Counted from the first letter of the stretch, positions 1 to 7,026 are shown. The stretch: DNA of 8,969 bases from JBECKR01 sp040235415 (GCA_040235415.1 JBECKR010000023.1:1-8969), one strand, 5' to 3'. Made by a program: numbers and translations. The notes: generated from the sequence alone by a model not told the origin.

Positions 1-1
1 G

Positions 2-382
2 GAGTCGGCCGCGGGCGAGAACGAGCGCGAAGCGCCGCCCGCCGAGACGCCCGAAGCCTCGGCCGCGACGGTCGCCCAGCCCACTCCGGAGCCGCCGCCC
101 GCGACCGCGGCCGCGACCACGGGCGCCATCGACGCCCGAGTCCGGCTCGAGCGCGCGACCTCCGGCCGGATCAACTGCGACAACCGCCGGGTCGAGATCC
201 TGGACGGGATGTCGGCGGGAACGGAGCTCCGGTTCCGGTGCCGGACGTTCCTGGTCGTCGACGCCGCCGACGGCGGCGCGGTGCTGATCGGCGTGTCGGG
301 CCGGACGCCGCAGCCGCTCGGCGCGGACGGCCAGGCGGTACGCGGATACCGCGTCGTCCCCGACGGAGACGGACGACCTTGA
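2..382 (+). CDS. C-terminal part of a protein with a RodZ-like (DUF4115-type) domain
   Basis: The frame is open from the window edge to TGA 380-382, giving the last 126 residues of a protein whose start lies outside. Roughly the first 45 residues are a low-complexity Ala/Pro/Glu/Thr-rich stretch, typical of a linker between a membrane segment and an outer domain. The remaining ~80 residues look like a compact beta domain. Its pattern (an EILDG..AGTELRF..RTFLVV core and a PLGADGQAVRGYRVV end) resembles the C-terminal domain of RodZ-type cell-shape proteins, which usually ends in a 'PLG.pGqvv' strand. Two cysteines (in INCDN and FRCRTF) could pair outside the cytoplasm. The helix-turn-helix and membrane segment expected of RodZ would lie upstream and cannot be checked. 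A 31-nt gap separates it from the next gene, so they are probably co-transcribed. The reading frame is sure; the family assignment is tentative. Confidence 0.6.
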   Translation, partial: ESAAGENEREAPPAETPEASAATVAQPTPEPPPATAAATTGAIDARVRLERATSGRINCDNRRVEILDGMSAGTELRFRCRTFLVVDAADGGAVLIGVSGRTPQPLGADGQAVRGYRVVPDGDGRP

Positions 383-398
383 GAACGGCGCGCAGGCC

Positions 399-404
399 GA
401 GGAG
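399..404 (+). promoter_or_regulatory. Shine-Dalgarno site supporting a TTG start
   Basis: GAGGAG lies 9 nt before TTG 414-416. No ATG or GTG in the same frame lies close to this site, so it is the main reason to accept a TTG initiation codon for the next gene. Confidence 0.6.
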
Positions 405-413
405 ACCCGGGGT

Positions 414-1514
414 TTGAGCGAGCCCGCCACCGCCGACGTGCTGGTCCGTCGCATCCTGGACGGCACCGCCCCGCCGCAGCTCAAGGCCGCTGCGGCGCGC
501 GGCGCCCTCCCGTTGCCACGGCCCGTGCTCGTGCGGTTGTTCGTGGCGCTCGAGGACGACCCGGACGAGGGCGTTCGCACCGACGCTCGCAGGAGCCTCT
601 CCGAGCTCTCCGACGAGGCGATCGCCCAGACCCTGGAGGCGCCGGAGTGCACGCCCGAGGTGCTGCGGCACTTCGCGCCGACGGCTCTCAAGCACGAGGA
701 GCTGGCCGAGAGGATCGTGTTCCATCCCGACGTTCCCGACGACGCCCTGGGGGTGCTCGCGTCGAAGGGAAACTCGTCGGTCATCGAGCTGATCTTGACG
801 AACCAGGAGCGCCTGCTCTCGAGCCCGCCGCTGCTGCACGTCCTCAGCGTCAACCCGGCGATGCGCGCCGACCAGCGCGGACGTCTCGTCGAGCTGCTCG
901 ACCGCGCGTCCCGCATCGCCTCCGCCGGCGACGCCGCGCGCCGGGACGCGGGCGGGTCCGACGAAGAGATGACCGCGGAGCAGGTCGCGCAGCTCCTCGA
1001 GGTCGACGTCGGCGAGCTGTACGCCGCCAGCGAGATCATGGGCGGCGAGGAGTTCGAACAGTCCGAGGTCCCCGAGATCCGAAGCGCGTACCGCAAGATC
1101 CTCCAGATGAACACGGCGCAGCGAGCGATCCTGGCGATGAAGGGCGGCAGGGACGAGCGCCTCATCCTGGTGCGCGACAGCAACAAGCTGGTGTCGCTGG
1201 CGGTCCTGCGGAACGGGCGGATCACCGAAGGCGAGATCGAGGGTATCGCCGGCATGCGCAGCGTGAACCAGGACGTCCTGCGAACCGTCGGCACGAACCG
1301 CGAGTGGACCAAGAACTACGCGGTCGTCGCCGCGCTGGTGCGGAACCCGCGCACGCCACCGGGGATCTCGACGAACTTCGTCTCGCGACTCAACAATCAC
1401 GATCTCAAGATGCTGTCCCGGGACAAGAACGTTCCGGAGCTGATCCGGCGGATGTCGAAGAAGACGCTGGACACGCGCACGCAGCAATCCGCGGGCTTTC
1501 GCAAGAAGCACTGA
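414..1514 (+). CDS. Uncharacterised helical-repeat (HEAT-like) protein
   Basis: A 366-aa soluble protein with no signal peptide or membrane segment; its function is unknown. It has two helical blocks. Residues ~20-165 look like HEAT-type or leucine-rich-variant helical pairs (ALEDDPDEGVRTDARRSL at 45-62; FHPDVPDDALGVLA at 103-116). An Ala/Asp/Glu-rich linker covers ~166-188. Residues ~222-352 form a second block with the recurring short pattern 'L..RDSNKLVSLAVLRNGRIT', 'NREWTKNYAVVAALVRNPRTPP' and 'LKMLSRDKNVPELIRRMSKK'. I recall this second block from unannotated proteins of deltaproteobacteria and Acidobacteriota, so it is probably a conserved family, but that is memory and not a search. 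The tail is basic (GFRKKH). The start is TTG 414, chosen for its GAGGAG site. It lies 24 nt before the TPR gene and is probably in the same operon. A scaffold role would fit the repeats; no catalytic motif is visible. Confidence 0.85.
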   Translation: MSEPATADVLVRRILDGTAPPQLKAAAARGALPLPRPVLVRLFVALEDDPDEGVRTDARRSLSELSDEAIAQTLEAPECTPEVLRHFAPTALKHEELAERIVFHPDVPDDALGVLASKGNSSVIELILTNQERLLSSPPLLHVLSVNPAMRADQRGRLVELLDRASRIASAGDAARRDAGGSDEEMTAEQVAQLLEVDVGELYAASEIMGGEEFEQSEVPEIRSAYRKILQMNTAQRAILAMKGGRDERLILVRDSNKLVSLAVLRNGRITEGEIEGIAGMRSVNQDVLRTVGTNREWTKNYAVVAALVRNPRTPPGISTNFVSRLNNHDLKMLSRDKNVPELIRRMSKKTLDTRTQQSAGFRKKH

Positions 1515-1538
1515 CGCAGGAATCGAGGAACCGGTCCG

Positions 1539-2510
1539 ATGCGGCTTCTGAAGGAAATCCGGAACTCGCTGGGCAACTACCACGTGAAGTCCGGCATCTA
1601 CCACTACTACCGCGGCGAGTTCAAGCCGGCGGTCGACTTCTTCCGCAAGGCGCTCGAGGCCGACGAGAACCTGACCGACGGCGATCGCCGCACGGCGCGG
1701 TACTATCTCACGATGGCCCTGACGGAATCCGCCGAGCGGCTCGAGCGCAAGGGCGAGCTCGAGGAGGCCGCGCTCGAGCTCGAGCGAGCTTCCGAGGTCA
1801 GCCCCGAGTACCCGGACATCCGGGTGCGTCGCGGGCACGTGCTCGAGCGGCTCGAGCGGCCGGACGACGCGATCGCGCAGTATCGAGGGGCGATCGCCGG
1901 CAATCCGCGATACCTCGACGCCTGGGTCTCGCTCGGGTTCTGCCTGCTTCGCGCGGACCGCCGCGACGAGTCGGAGAAAGCGTTCACCGAGGCCTGCGAG
2001 CTCAAGCTCTCCTTCGTCCGCTCGCCCTTCGACCGGGGCGTCGAGCGCCTCCGCGAGGGCCTCTCGTCCGAGGCGTCCGACTACTTCCGGCAGACCTTCC
2101 ACTACGATCCCAGGGAGTTCGAACGGCACTACCGCGCCGCGCTCGAGCACCTCAAGGCCGAGACGTACGACGCGGCCCTCGAGCACCTCGAGGAGGCGCT
2201 GCGCTTGAACCCGCGCTACCCCGATCTCTACAACTTCCAGGGGATCGCGCTGTGCGAGCTCGGTCGCCTCGACGAGGCGCTCACCGCGTTCCGGCGCTCG
2301 AGCTCGATCCGACCCGGCTTCCTCATCCCGAGGCTGAACCTGGCGTTCGCGATGCTGCGCGGCGGGATGTTCAAGGACGCGGAGGCCGAGCTCGAGGCGA
2401 TCCTGCGCGACGACCCGACCGAGCCGGCGGCGCTCGCGAAGCTCGAGGAGCTGCGCAGCGGTGGTGGGACGGAGAAGCGTCGGTCGCCGTCCCGAGGGAA
2501 GGCGCGATGA
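1539..2510 (+). CDS. TPR-repeat protein, eight tandem units
   Basis: A 323-aa cytoplasmic protein made almost wholly of tetratricopeptide repeats, which form a superhelix that binds partner proteins. Units fall at about residues 13-46, 52-90, 92-125, 126-159, 160-193, 194-227, 228-261 and 262-295. Most are 34 residues and carry the usual G/A-8, A-20 and P-32 pattern; the clearest is 194-227, with AALEHLEEALRLNPRY. Unit 2 is longer, with a charged Glu/Arg/Leu helix. A short basic tail (KRRSPSRGKAR) ends the protein. There is no signal peptide or enzyme domain. ATG 1539 has GAGGAA at 1525-1530. The stop codon overlaps the phosphatase start (ATGA at 2507-2510), so the two proteins are likely made in coupled amounts, and the TPR protein may bring targets to the phosphatase. 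That partnership is inferred from position only. Confidence 0.92.
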   Translation: MRLLKEIRNSLGNYHVKSGIYHYYRGEFKPAVDFFRKALEADENLTDGDRRTARYYLTMALTESAERLERKGELEEAALELERASEVSPEYPDIRVRRGHVLERLERPDDAIAQYRGAIAGNPRYLDAWVSLGFCLLRADRRDESEKAFTEACELKLSFVRSPFDRGVERLREGLSSEASDYFRQTFHYDPREFERHYRAALEHLKAETYDAALEHLEEALRLNPRYPDLYNFQGIALCELGRLDEALTAFRRSSSIRPGFLIPRLNLAFAMLRGGMFKDAEAELEAILRDDPTEPAALAKLEELRSGGGTEKRRSPSRGKAR

Positions 2511-3250
2511 GCCCGACGGTGTTCGGCATGACCGACGTCGGACGGCGACGCGACTCCAACGAGGACGAGTTCCTCGTGGACGCGGACCACGGCGTGTTCG
2601 CGGTCGCCGACGGCATGGGCGGGCACGCCGCGGGCGAGGTGGCCTCGAACATCGCGATCGAGACGCTCGCGGAACGGCTCCGCGACGGGCCGTGGAACGG
2701 AGATCCCGACGGCCGCCGAACCGCGGCCCGCGGGCTCGCGCTCGCGATCAACGAGGCGAACCGTCGGATCTGCGATTCCGTGATGGAGCGCGAGGAGTGG
2801 CGGGGCATGGGGACCACCGTCGTCGCCCTCGTGATCGTCGGCGATCACGCCATCATCGGCCACGTCGGCGACTCGCGGGCGTACCTCCTGCGCGGAGGCA
2901 GGCTGCTGCGCCTCACGAGCGACCACTCCTGGGTCAACGAGCAGGTCAAGCTCGGCCTCTTGAGCGACGACGACGCGCAGCACCATCCGATGCGCAACAT
3001 CGTGACCCGCGCGCTCGGGAATCGCCCCGACGTCGAGGTCGACGTCGTCGAGGAGCCCACCCGTCCCGGCGACACGTTCCTGCTGTGCTCCGACGGGCTC
3101 AACACCATGCTCGAGGACGAGGAGATCCGCGACGCGCTTTCGCGTCACGACGGCGACCCGGCCGCGGCGTGCCGCGCACTCGTCGAGGCCGCGAACTCCC
3201 GCGGCGGCGAGGACAACACGACCGTGGTGGTGGTGCGGATCGACGATTGA
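2507..3250 (+). CDS. PP2C-family Ser/Thr protein phosphatase
   Basis: A 247-aa metal-dependent (Mn/Mg) phosphatase of the PPM/PP2C family, which removes phosphate from Ser and Thr, usually opposing Hanks-type kinases. The motif set is complete: phosphate-binding Arg and RRRDSNEDEF at residues 13-22 (metal ligand D20), VADGMGGHAAGE at 33-44 (D35), GMGTTVV at 100-106, GHVGDSRAYLL at 118-128, LTSDHSWV at 136-143, LLCSDGL at 192-198 (D196) and GGEDNTTVVVV at 233-243 (D236). All expected metal ligands are present, so it should be active. Its length is that of a bare catalytic domain, as in bacterial Stp/PrpC/PstP cores, with no membrane anchor or sensor domain. The frame is open far upstream, but ATG 2507 fits the first family motif, has GAGG/GAAGG at 2494-2502, and overlaps the TPR stop by 4 nt. 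No partner kinase is encoded in this window. Confidence 0.95.
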   Translation: MSPTVFGMTDVGRRRDSNEDEFLVDADHGVFAVADGMGGHAAGEVASNIAIETLAERLRDGPWNGDPDGRRTAARGLALAINEANRRICDSVMEREEWRGMGTTVVALVIVGDHAIIGHVGDSRAYLLRGGRLLRLTSDHSWVNEQVKLGLLSDDDAQHHPMRNIVTRALGNRPDVEVDVVEEPTRPGDTFLLCSDGLNTMLEDEEIRDALSRHDGDPAAACRALVEAANSRGGEDNTTVVVVRIDD

Positions 3251-3266
3251 GGGCCGAAACCGGCCT
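3251..3266 (+). terminator. Weak hairpin just after the phosphatase gene
   Basis: GGCCG (3252-3256) pairs with CGGCC (3261-3265) across an AAAC loop, and a G-U pair could extend the stem to 6 bp. It begins directly after the stop codon and sits before a strong promoter, a sensible place for transcription to end. No T-tract follows, so it is not a classical intrinsic terminator. Confidence 0.3.
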
Positions 3267-3293
3267 ATCCCGAGCCGCTGCAAGAGCTTCCGC

Positions 3294-3322
3294 TTGACGG
3301 TTCCGGGGCCTGCCCATATATA
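3294..3322 (+). promoter_or_regulatory. Sigma70-type promoter, TTGACG-17-TATATA
   Basis: The -35 box TTGACG (3294-3299, 5 of 6 consensus bases) and -10 box TATATA (3317-3322, 4 of 6) are 17 bp apart, the optimal spacing. The -10 lies in CATATATATGTT, an AT island that stands out sharply in this GC-rich window. The predicted transcript start near 3329 leaves a leader of about 30 nt before GTG 3362. It separates the phosphatase operon from the exported-protein gene. Confidence 0.72.
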
Positions 3323-3361
3323 TGTTGGCTCCGGTGCCGGCGGGACCGGAACGGGGGTTTC

Positions 3362-4948
3362 GTGCGCATCTCGACCTTGCGGAGGAGGCTGACGATCGCG
3401 GGCGCGCTCGCGCTCGGCGCTTCGGGCGTCTTCGGGGTCGTGCGTTCGGCCGAGCCCGACGCCGGGGCGGCTCGGACCTGCTGGACCGGGATCGTCTCCG
3501 AGGGCCGCGGAGCGGGGTCGGACGCGGTCGCGGGCGTCCTCCGGACGATCGACGGTCTCGAGTTCCGGGCGGCCGATCCGGAGGCCGAGGCCTCGGCCTA
3601 CGCCCTCGCGGCGGAGGTTCCCGCCGGTCCCGAGCTCCGGACCGGTGCGGAGCGGGCCGCCGCGTTCGCGGCCGTGGAATCCGGGTTGCGCGCGATGCGC
3701 GAGGGGCTCGTCCGCGGACTCGGACTGACCGCCCCGGCGCGGCCACGGGTCGCGCTGCTCGCCCTGCCGCGCGGCATCGACGGATTCTTCGATCCCCATC
3801 CGGGCGGCGACGTCCTGGTGGTCGACGCCGGCGGGGACCCCGACGCGATCCGGCGCCGCGCGGCGCACCAGTACGCCCATGCCGTGGCGTCGGCGCAGCG
3901 CCGGCCGGTGCGAGGAGCCTGGGCCGAGGCGTTCGCGACCTGGGCCACGGAGAGGATTCTCGGGCTCGACGACCGGACCGCGGCGCTCTACGCGGCACGA
4001 CGCGACCGCATGGGCGAGGGGCTGCTCGCCGACGACCCCGCGCTGGCGGGGGGGAACGGCCTGTGGTTCTCGTTCCTCGCGGAGGCGTACGGGGACGTTG
4101 CGGTGCGCCTGACGCTCGACGAGCTCGGGTCGCGTCCCCCGGCGGCCGCGCTCGACCGCGCGCTTCGCCGCGCCGCCGGAGTCGGACTCGACGACGCCCT
4201 CGGAGAGTTCCAGGTCTGGACGTTGCTGACCGGCTCCCGCTCCGACGGGCTGCACTTCCGCTTCGCCGAGCGTCTTTCCGATCCGGCGTTCGCCTCCTCG
4301 GCGGACTGGCTCCCGGCGCTTTCCGTGCAAGCCGACCCTCCGGTCGCGGCGCTCGGCACGGCAGAGGTCCGGATCGTCCCGGATCGCGCCGACGGCGGGA
4401 TGACGGTCCGGTTCGAGGGCGAATTCGGCGCACGCTGGTCCGCGCGGCTCTTGCTGTTCCCGGCGACCGGAGATCCGCACCTCGTCGATCTCGCGCCCGG
4501 TACGGAAGGCCGCGGCGAGCTGACCGTCCCGCTCGATCGCGTGCGCGAAGCGATCGTCCTGATCCGGAACCTCGATCGCGAGGAGCGCACGCCCCGACGC
4601 TACACCTGGAGCGCGCAGCCGATGCGCGGCTTCCCGTTCGAGCTCGCCTCGATCGAGGCTCGCGCGGCGGACGGTGGCGGCGGCATCGCCGTGAGCTGGG
4701 AGACCGCGTCCGAGCAGCCGATGGTCGGATTCAACCTCCTCCGGACGCCGGCCCGCGGCGGACGCACGGTCCGCGTCAACCCGGTCTGGGTCCCGGCGAT
4801 CGGAGACCCGGGCGGCTCGGCGTCCTACCGGTTCCTCGACGCCGACGCGCGGCCCGGCGTGCCGTACGTCTACCGCGTCGAGGCCGTGACGTTCGAAGGG
4901 CTGACGAGCCTCTCGGAGGGGGTCTCGGCGGAGCTCCCCGCGGACTGA
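3362..4948 (+). CDS. Exported MXAN_6640-like metalloprotease homologue with HQXXH in place of HEXXH, plus Fn3-like C-terminal domain
   Basis: A 528-aa protein with a Sec signal: basic n-region MRISTLRRR, hydrophobic core about residues 11-27, cleavage probably near RSA/EPDA (30-36). Residues ~120-290 have the layout of secreted gluzincin-type zinc peptidases like the MXAN_6640 group: a strand pair, H169-Q-Y-A-H173, a downstream WAEAFATW helix with E189 at the third zinc-ligand position, then GLWFSFLAEAYGDVAVR and DALGEFQVWTLLTG. The catalytic Glu of HEXXH is Gln (codon CAG 3869-3871), so zinc might bind but hydrolysis is doubtful. Residues ~330-420 look beta-rich. Residues ~426-528 form an Fn3-like domain with the common IAVSWETASEQPMVGFNLLR signature and a VPYVYRVEAVTFEG strand, seen in many secreted proteins. 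The start is GTG 3362, with GGGGG at 3353-3357. It has its own promoter. The fold is inferred from pattern; the substrate is unknown. Confidence 0.78.
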   Translation: MRISTLRRRLTIAGALALGASGVFGVVRSAEPDAGAARTCWTGIVSEGRGAGSDAVAGVLRTIDGLEFRAADPEAEASAYALAAEVPAGPELRTGAERAAAFAAVESGLRAMREGLVRGLGLTAPARPRVALLALPRGIDGFFDPHPGGDVLVVDAGGDPDAIRRRAAHQYAHAVASAQRRPVRGAWAEAFATWATERILGLDDRTAALYAARRDRMGEGLLADDPALAGGNGLWFSFLAEAYGDVAVRLTLDELGSRPPAAALDRALRRAAGVGLDDALGEFQVWTLLTGSRSDGLHFRFAERLSDPAFASSADWLPALSVQADPPVAALGTAEVRIVPDRADGGMTVRFEGEFGARWSARLLLFPATGDPHLVDLAPGTEGRGELTVPLDRVREAIVLIRNLDREERTPRRYTWSAQPMRGFPFELASIEARAADGGGGIAVSWETASEQPMVGFNLLRTPARGGRTVRVNPVWVPAIGDPGGSASYRFLDADARPGVPYVYRVEAVTFEGLTSLSEGVSAELPAD

Positions 4949-4967
4949 CCGGCCCCGCCTCCTCGCG

Positions 4968-4997
4968 TTGGCGGCGCCGGAATCACTGGGGTATAGT
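4968..4997 (+). promoter_or_regulatory. argS promoter, TTGGCG-18-TATAGT
   Basis: The -10 box TATAGT (4992-4997) matches 5 of 6 consensus bases. A -35-like TTGGCG (4968-4973, 4 of 6) lies 18 bp upstream. Transcription would begin near 5003-5005, giving a leader of about 27 nt. An inverted repeat, GCGCCG (4974-4979) and CGGCGC (4998-5003), brackets the -10 and may be an operator or chance. Confidence 0.62.
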
Positions 4998-5017
4998 CGG
5001 CGCTCCGCGTCGAACCT

Positions 5018-5021
5018 GGAG
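5018..5021 (+). promoter_or_regulatory. Ribosome-binding site fixing the argS start
   Basis: GGAG lies 9 nt before ATG 5031. With the promoter at 4968-4997, it rules out the in-frame TTG at 4968 as the initiation codon. Confidence 0.6.
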
Positions 5022-5030
5022 CGAAACGAG

Positions 5031-7022
5031 ATGCCCCACGCGTCCTCCGAACAGGGGTTCCAGCGAGCTTTGCGCGCCGCCGCGCTCGAGTCGCTCGGCA
5101 TCGACCCCGGCGACGTCCCCCTGACCTACCCGCCGGATACCGCGCTCGGCGACCTCGCGTCGCCCGTTTCGTTCGAACTCGCCCGCAAGGCGCGGCGCGC
5201 GCCGCGTCAGATCGCGGCCGCGCTCGTCGCCGCGCTTCCCCCCGTGCCGGGCATCGCGCGGGTCGAGATCGCGGGCGCGGGATACGTCAACGCGTTCTTC
5301 GATCGCGCCCGGCTCCTGCGGGACGGCGTGGTGGAGGATCCCGCGGACGTCGCCCCCGGCGACGACGGCAAGGTCGTCGTCGAGCACACCAACATCAACC
5401 CGAACAAGGCGGCCCACATCGGGCATCTCCGGAACGCCGTCCTCGGCGACACGCTCGTGCGCTGCCTTCGCCGCCTCGTGCGCACGGTCGAGGTCCAGAA
5501 CTACATCGACGACACCGGGGTCCAGGTCGCCGACCTCGTCGTCGGGTTCCGGGTGCTGCGCCGGGAGGAGCTCGACGCGGTCCTCGAGCGCTACTCGGAA
5601 GAGCGCCTCGCCGAGCGCGGCGAGCGCTTCGACTTCCTCGCCTGGGACCTCTACGCCGAGGTCACGCGCTTCTACTCCGAGGACGAGTCGCGGCTGGCGC
5701 ATCGCGCCGAGACGCTCCAGGCGATGGAGCACGGCGGCAACCCGATCGCCGACCTCGCGGCGCACGTCGCGCACCGCATGGTGCAGTACCACCTCGGGAC
5801 GATGCTCCGGCTCGGCGTGACCTACGACGTCCTGCCGCACGAGAGCCATATCCTCGCTCTCAGGTTCTGGGAGGACGCGTTCGGCCGGCTGCGGGAGTCC
5901 GGCGCGATCCACCGCGTCGAGGACGGCAAGAACTCCGGCTGCTGGGTCATGGACCTGCCGGGAGCGGAGCCCGGGAGCGGCGAGGACCAGAAGGTCATCG
6001 TTCGCTCGAACGGCACCGTGACGTACGTCGGCAAAGACATCGCCTACCAGATGTGGAAGTTCGGTCTCCTGGGACGGGATTTTCGGTATCGCAGATTCTC
6101 CTGGGCGCCGCGGCCGTCGCTCTACACGCTGTGGACCACCACCGCCGGGGACGCCGAGCCGGGTCATCCGGATTTCGGCGGCGCGAGCACCGTCTACAAC
6201 GTCATCGACGTGCGGCAGTCGTACCTTCAGCGGGTCGTGGCGCAGGGACTGCGGAGCCTCGGGCACGACCGCGAGGCCGACCGCTCGATCCACTTCGCCT
6301 ACGAGATGGTGGCGCTCTCGCCCGCCGCGGTGGCGGCGATGTTCCCGGACTACCCGATGAGCGCCGAGGACCGGGCCAAGCCGTACCTCGAGATGTCGGG
6401 CCGGCGCGGGCTCGGAGTGAGGGCGGACGACCTCCTGGACGCTCTTCTCGCACGGGCCGCCGGGGAGGTCCGGAGGCGCAACGCCGACATGCCGGACGAG
6501 CGCGTCGCCGAAACCGCGAGGAAGATCGCGATCGGGGCCCTGCGGTACTACATGCTTCGATTCTCCCGGAACCGTGTCGTCGCGTTCGACCTCGACGCCG
6601 CGCTGGCGTTCGAGGGCGAGACCGGGCCTTACCTGCAGTACTCGGTCGTCCGGGCGCGGAACATCCTGGGGAAGCTCGCGGAGAGGTTCGGGGAGAACGA
6701 GATCCGCCGGGAGACCCTTGCGCTCGCGGAGTTCGGATCGGTTCCGTCCGCGGACGCCCCCGACCACTGGTCGCTGCCGTCGATGCTGTTCCGTATCCCC
6801 GCGGTGCTGCGGCAGGCGGTCGACGCGCTCGAGCTGTCGCTCGTCGCGAAGCACGCCTACCTCCTCGCCCAGACGTTCAACTCGTTCTACCACCGCTGGC
6901 CGGTCGCCCAAGAGGAGGATGCCGCGCTGCGGCGAGCGAGGACCGCGATCGTGCGGCTGTACCACGATCGCATGACGCACCTCCTCGGACTCATGGGGAT
7001 CGAGTGCCCCGATCGGATGTGA
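5031..7022 (+). CDS. argS: Arginyl-tRNA synthetase
   Basis: A 663-aa class I synthetase that charges tRNA-Arg with arginine using ATP, in the cytoplasm. Residues 1-~105 form the N-terminal Add-1-type domain (GDLASPVSFELARKARRAP at 40-58, then GAGYVNAFF). The Rossmann catalytic core begins at ~115 and holds the HIGH motif (H129-I-G-H132 in NPNKAAHIGHLRNAVLGD), VQNYIDDTGVQVAD (155-168) and YVGKDIAYQMWKFGLLG (332-348). The KMSKS loop position reads EMSGRRGLGVRADDLLD (454-470) and lacks the motif lysines. K126, three residues before HIGH, is the lysine known to compensate in KMSK-less ArgRSs. GETGPYLQYSVVRAR (529-542) opens the DALR anticodon-binding domain, which ends in the usual GIECPDRM tail. 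It is longer than E. coli ArgRS (577 aa) owing to insertions in the core. It stands alone with its own promoter, and the start is fixed by GGAG 5018-5021. Confidence 0.97.
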   Translation: MPHASSEQGFQRALRAAALESLGIDPGDVPLTYPPDTALGDLASPVSFELARKARRAPRQIAAALVAALPPVPGIARVEIAGAGYVNAFFDRARLLRDGVVEDPADVAPGDDGKVVVEHTNINPNKAAHIGHLRNAVLGDTLVRCLRRLVRTVEVQNYIDDTGVQVADLVVGFRVLRREELDAVLERYSEERLAERGERFDFLAWDLYAEVTRFYSEDESRLAHRAETLQAMEHGGNPIADLAAHVAHRMVQYHLGTMLRLGVTYDVLPHESHILALRFWEDAFGRLRESGAIHRVEDGKNSGCWVMDLPGAEPGSGEDQKVIVRSNGTVTYVGKDIAYQMWKFGLLGRDFRYRRFSWAPRPSLYTLWTTTAGDAEPGHPDFGGASTVYNVIDVRQSYLQRVVAQGLRSLGHDREADRSIHFAYEMVALSPAAVAAMFPDYPMSAEDRAKPYLEMSGRRGLGVRADDLLDALLARAAGEVRRRNADMPDERVAETARKIAIGALRYYMLRFSRNRVVAFDLDAALAFEGETGPYLQYSVVRARNILGKLAERFGENEIRRETLALAEFGSVPSADAPDHWSLPSMLFRIPAVLRQAVDALELSLVAKHAYLLAQTFNSFYHRWPVAQEEDAALRRARTAIVRLYHDRMTHLLGLMGIECPDRM

Positions 7023-7026
7023 GCCC

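Noticed and set aside
1741..1860. Clusters of CTCGAG/GAGCTC words
   Set aside because: They encode Leu-Glu pairs in TPR helices with preferred codons CTC and GAG; no regular spacing that would suggest a binding array or repeat element.
171..2186. Very long open frame on the - strand (671 codons)
   Set aside because: It lies opposite the helical-repeat and TPR genes. Its translation is Arg/Leu/Val/Glu-rich without domain motifs, as expected from the complement of GC-rich codons; stop codons are rare at this GC content.
647..2506. N-terminal extension of the PP2C frame by about 620 codons
   Set aside because: The extension is Arg/Ala/Pro-rich and overlaps two well-supported genes. The first PP2C motif is correctly placed just after ATG 2507, which has its own ribosome-binding site.
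2228..5101. Very long open frame on the - strand (957 codons)
   Set aside because: It covers the PP2C and exported-protein genes in antisense, crosses a strong + strand promoter, and yields an Arg/Gly/Pro-rich sequence with no recognisable domain.
3322..5124. Open frame beginning at the ATG in the -10 region (3322)
   Set aside because: It is an off-frame shadow of the exported-protein gene, Arg/Gly-rich, with no motif. Its ATG lies within the promoter.
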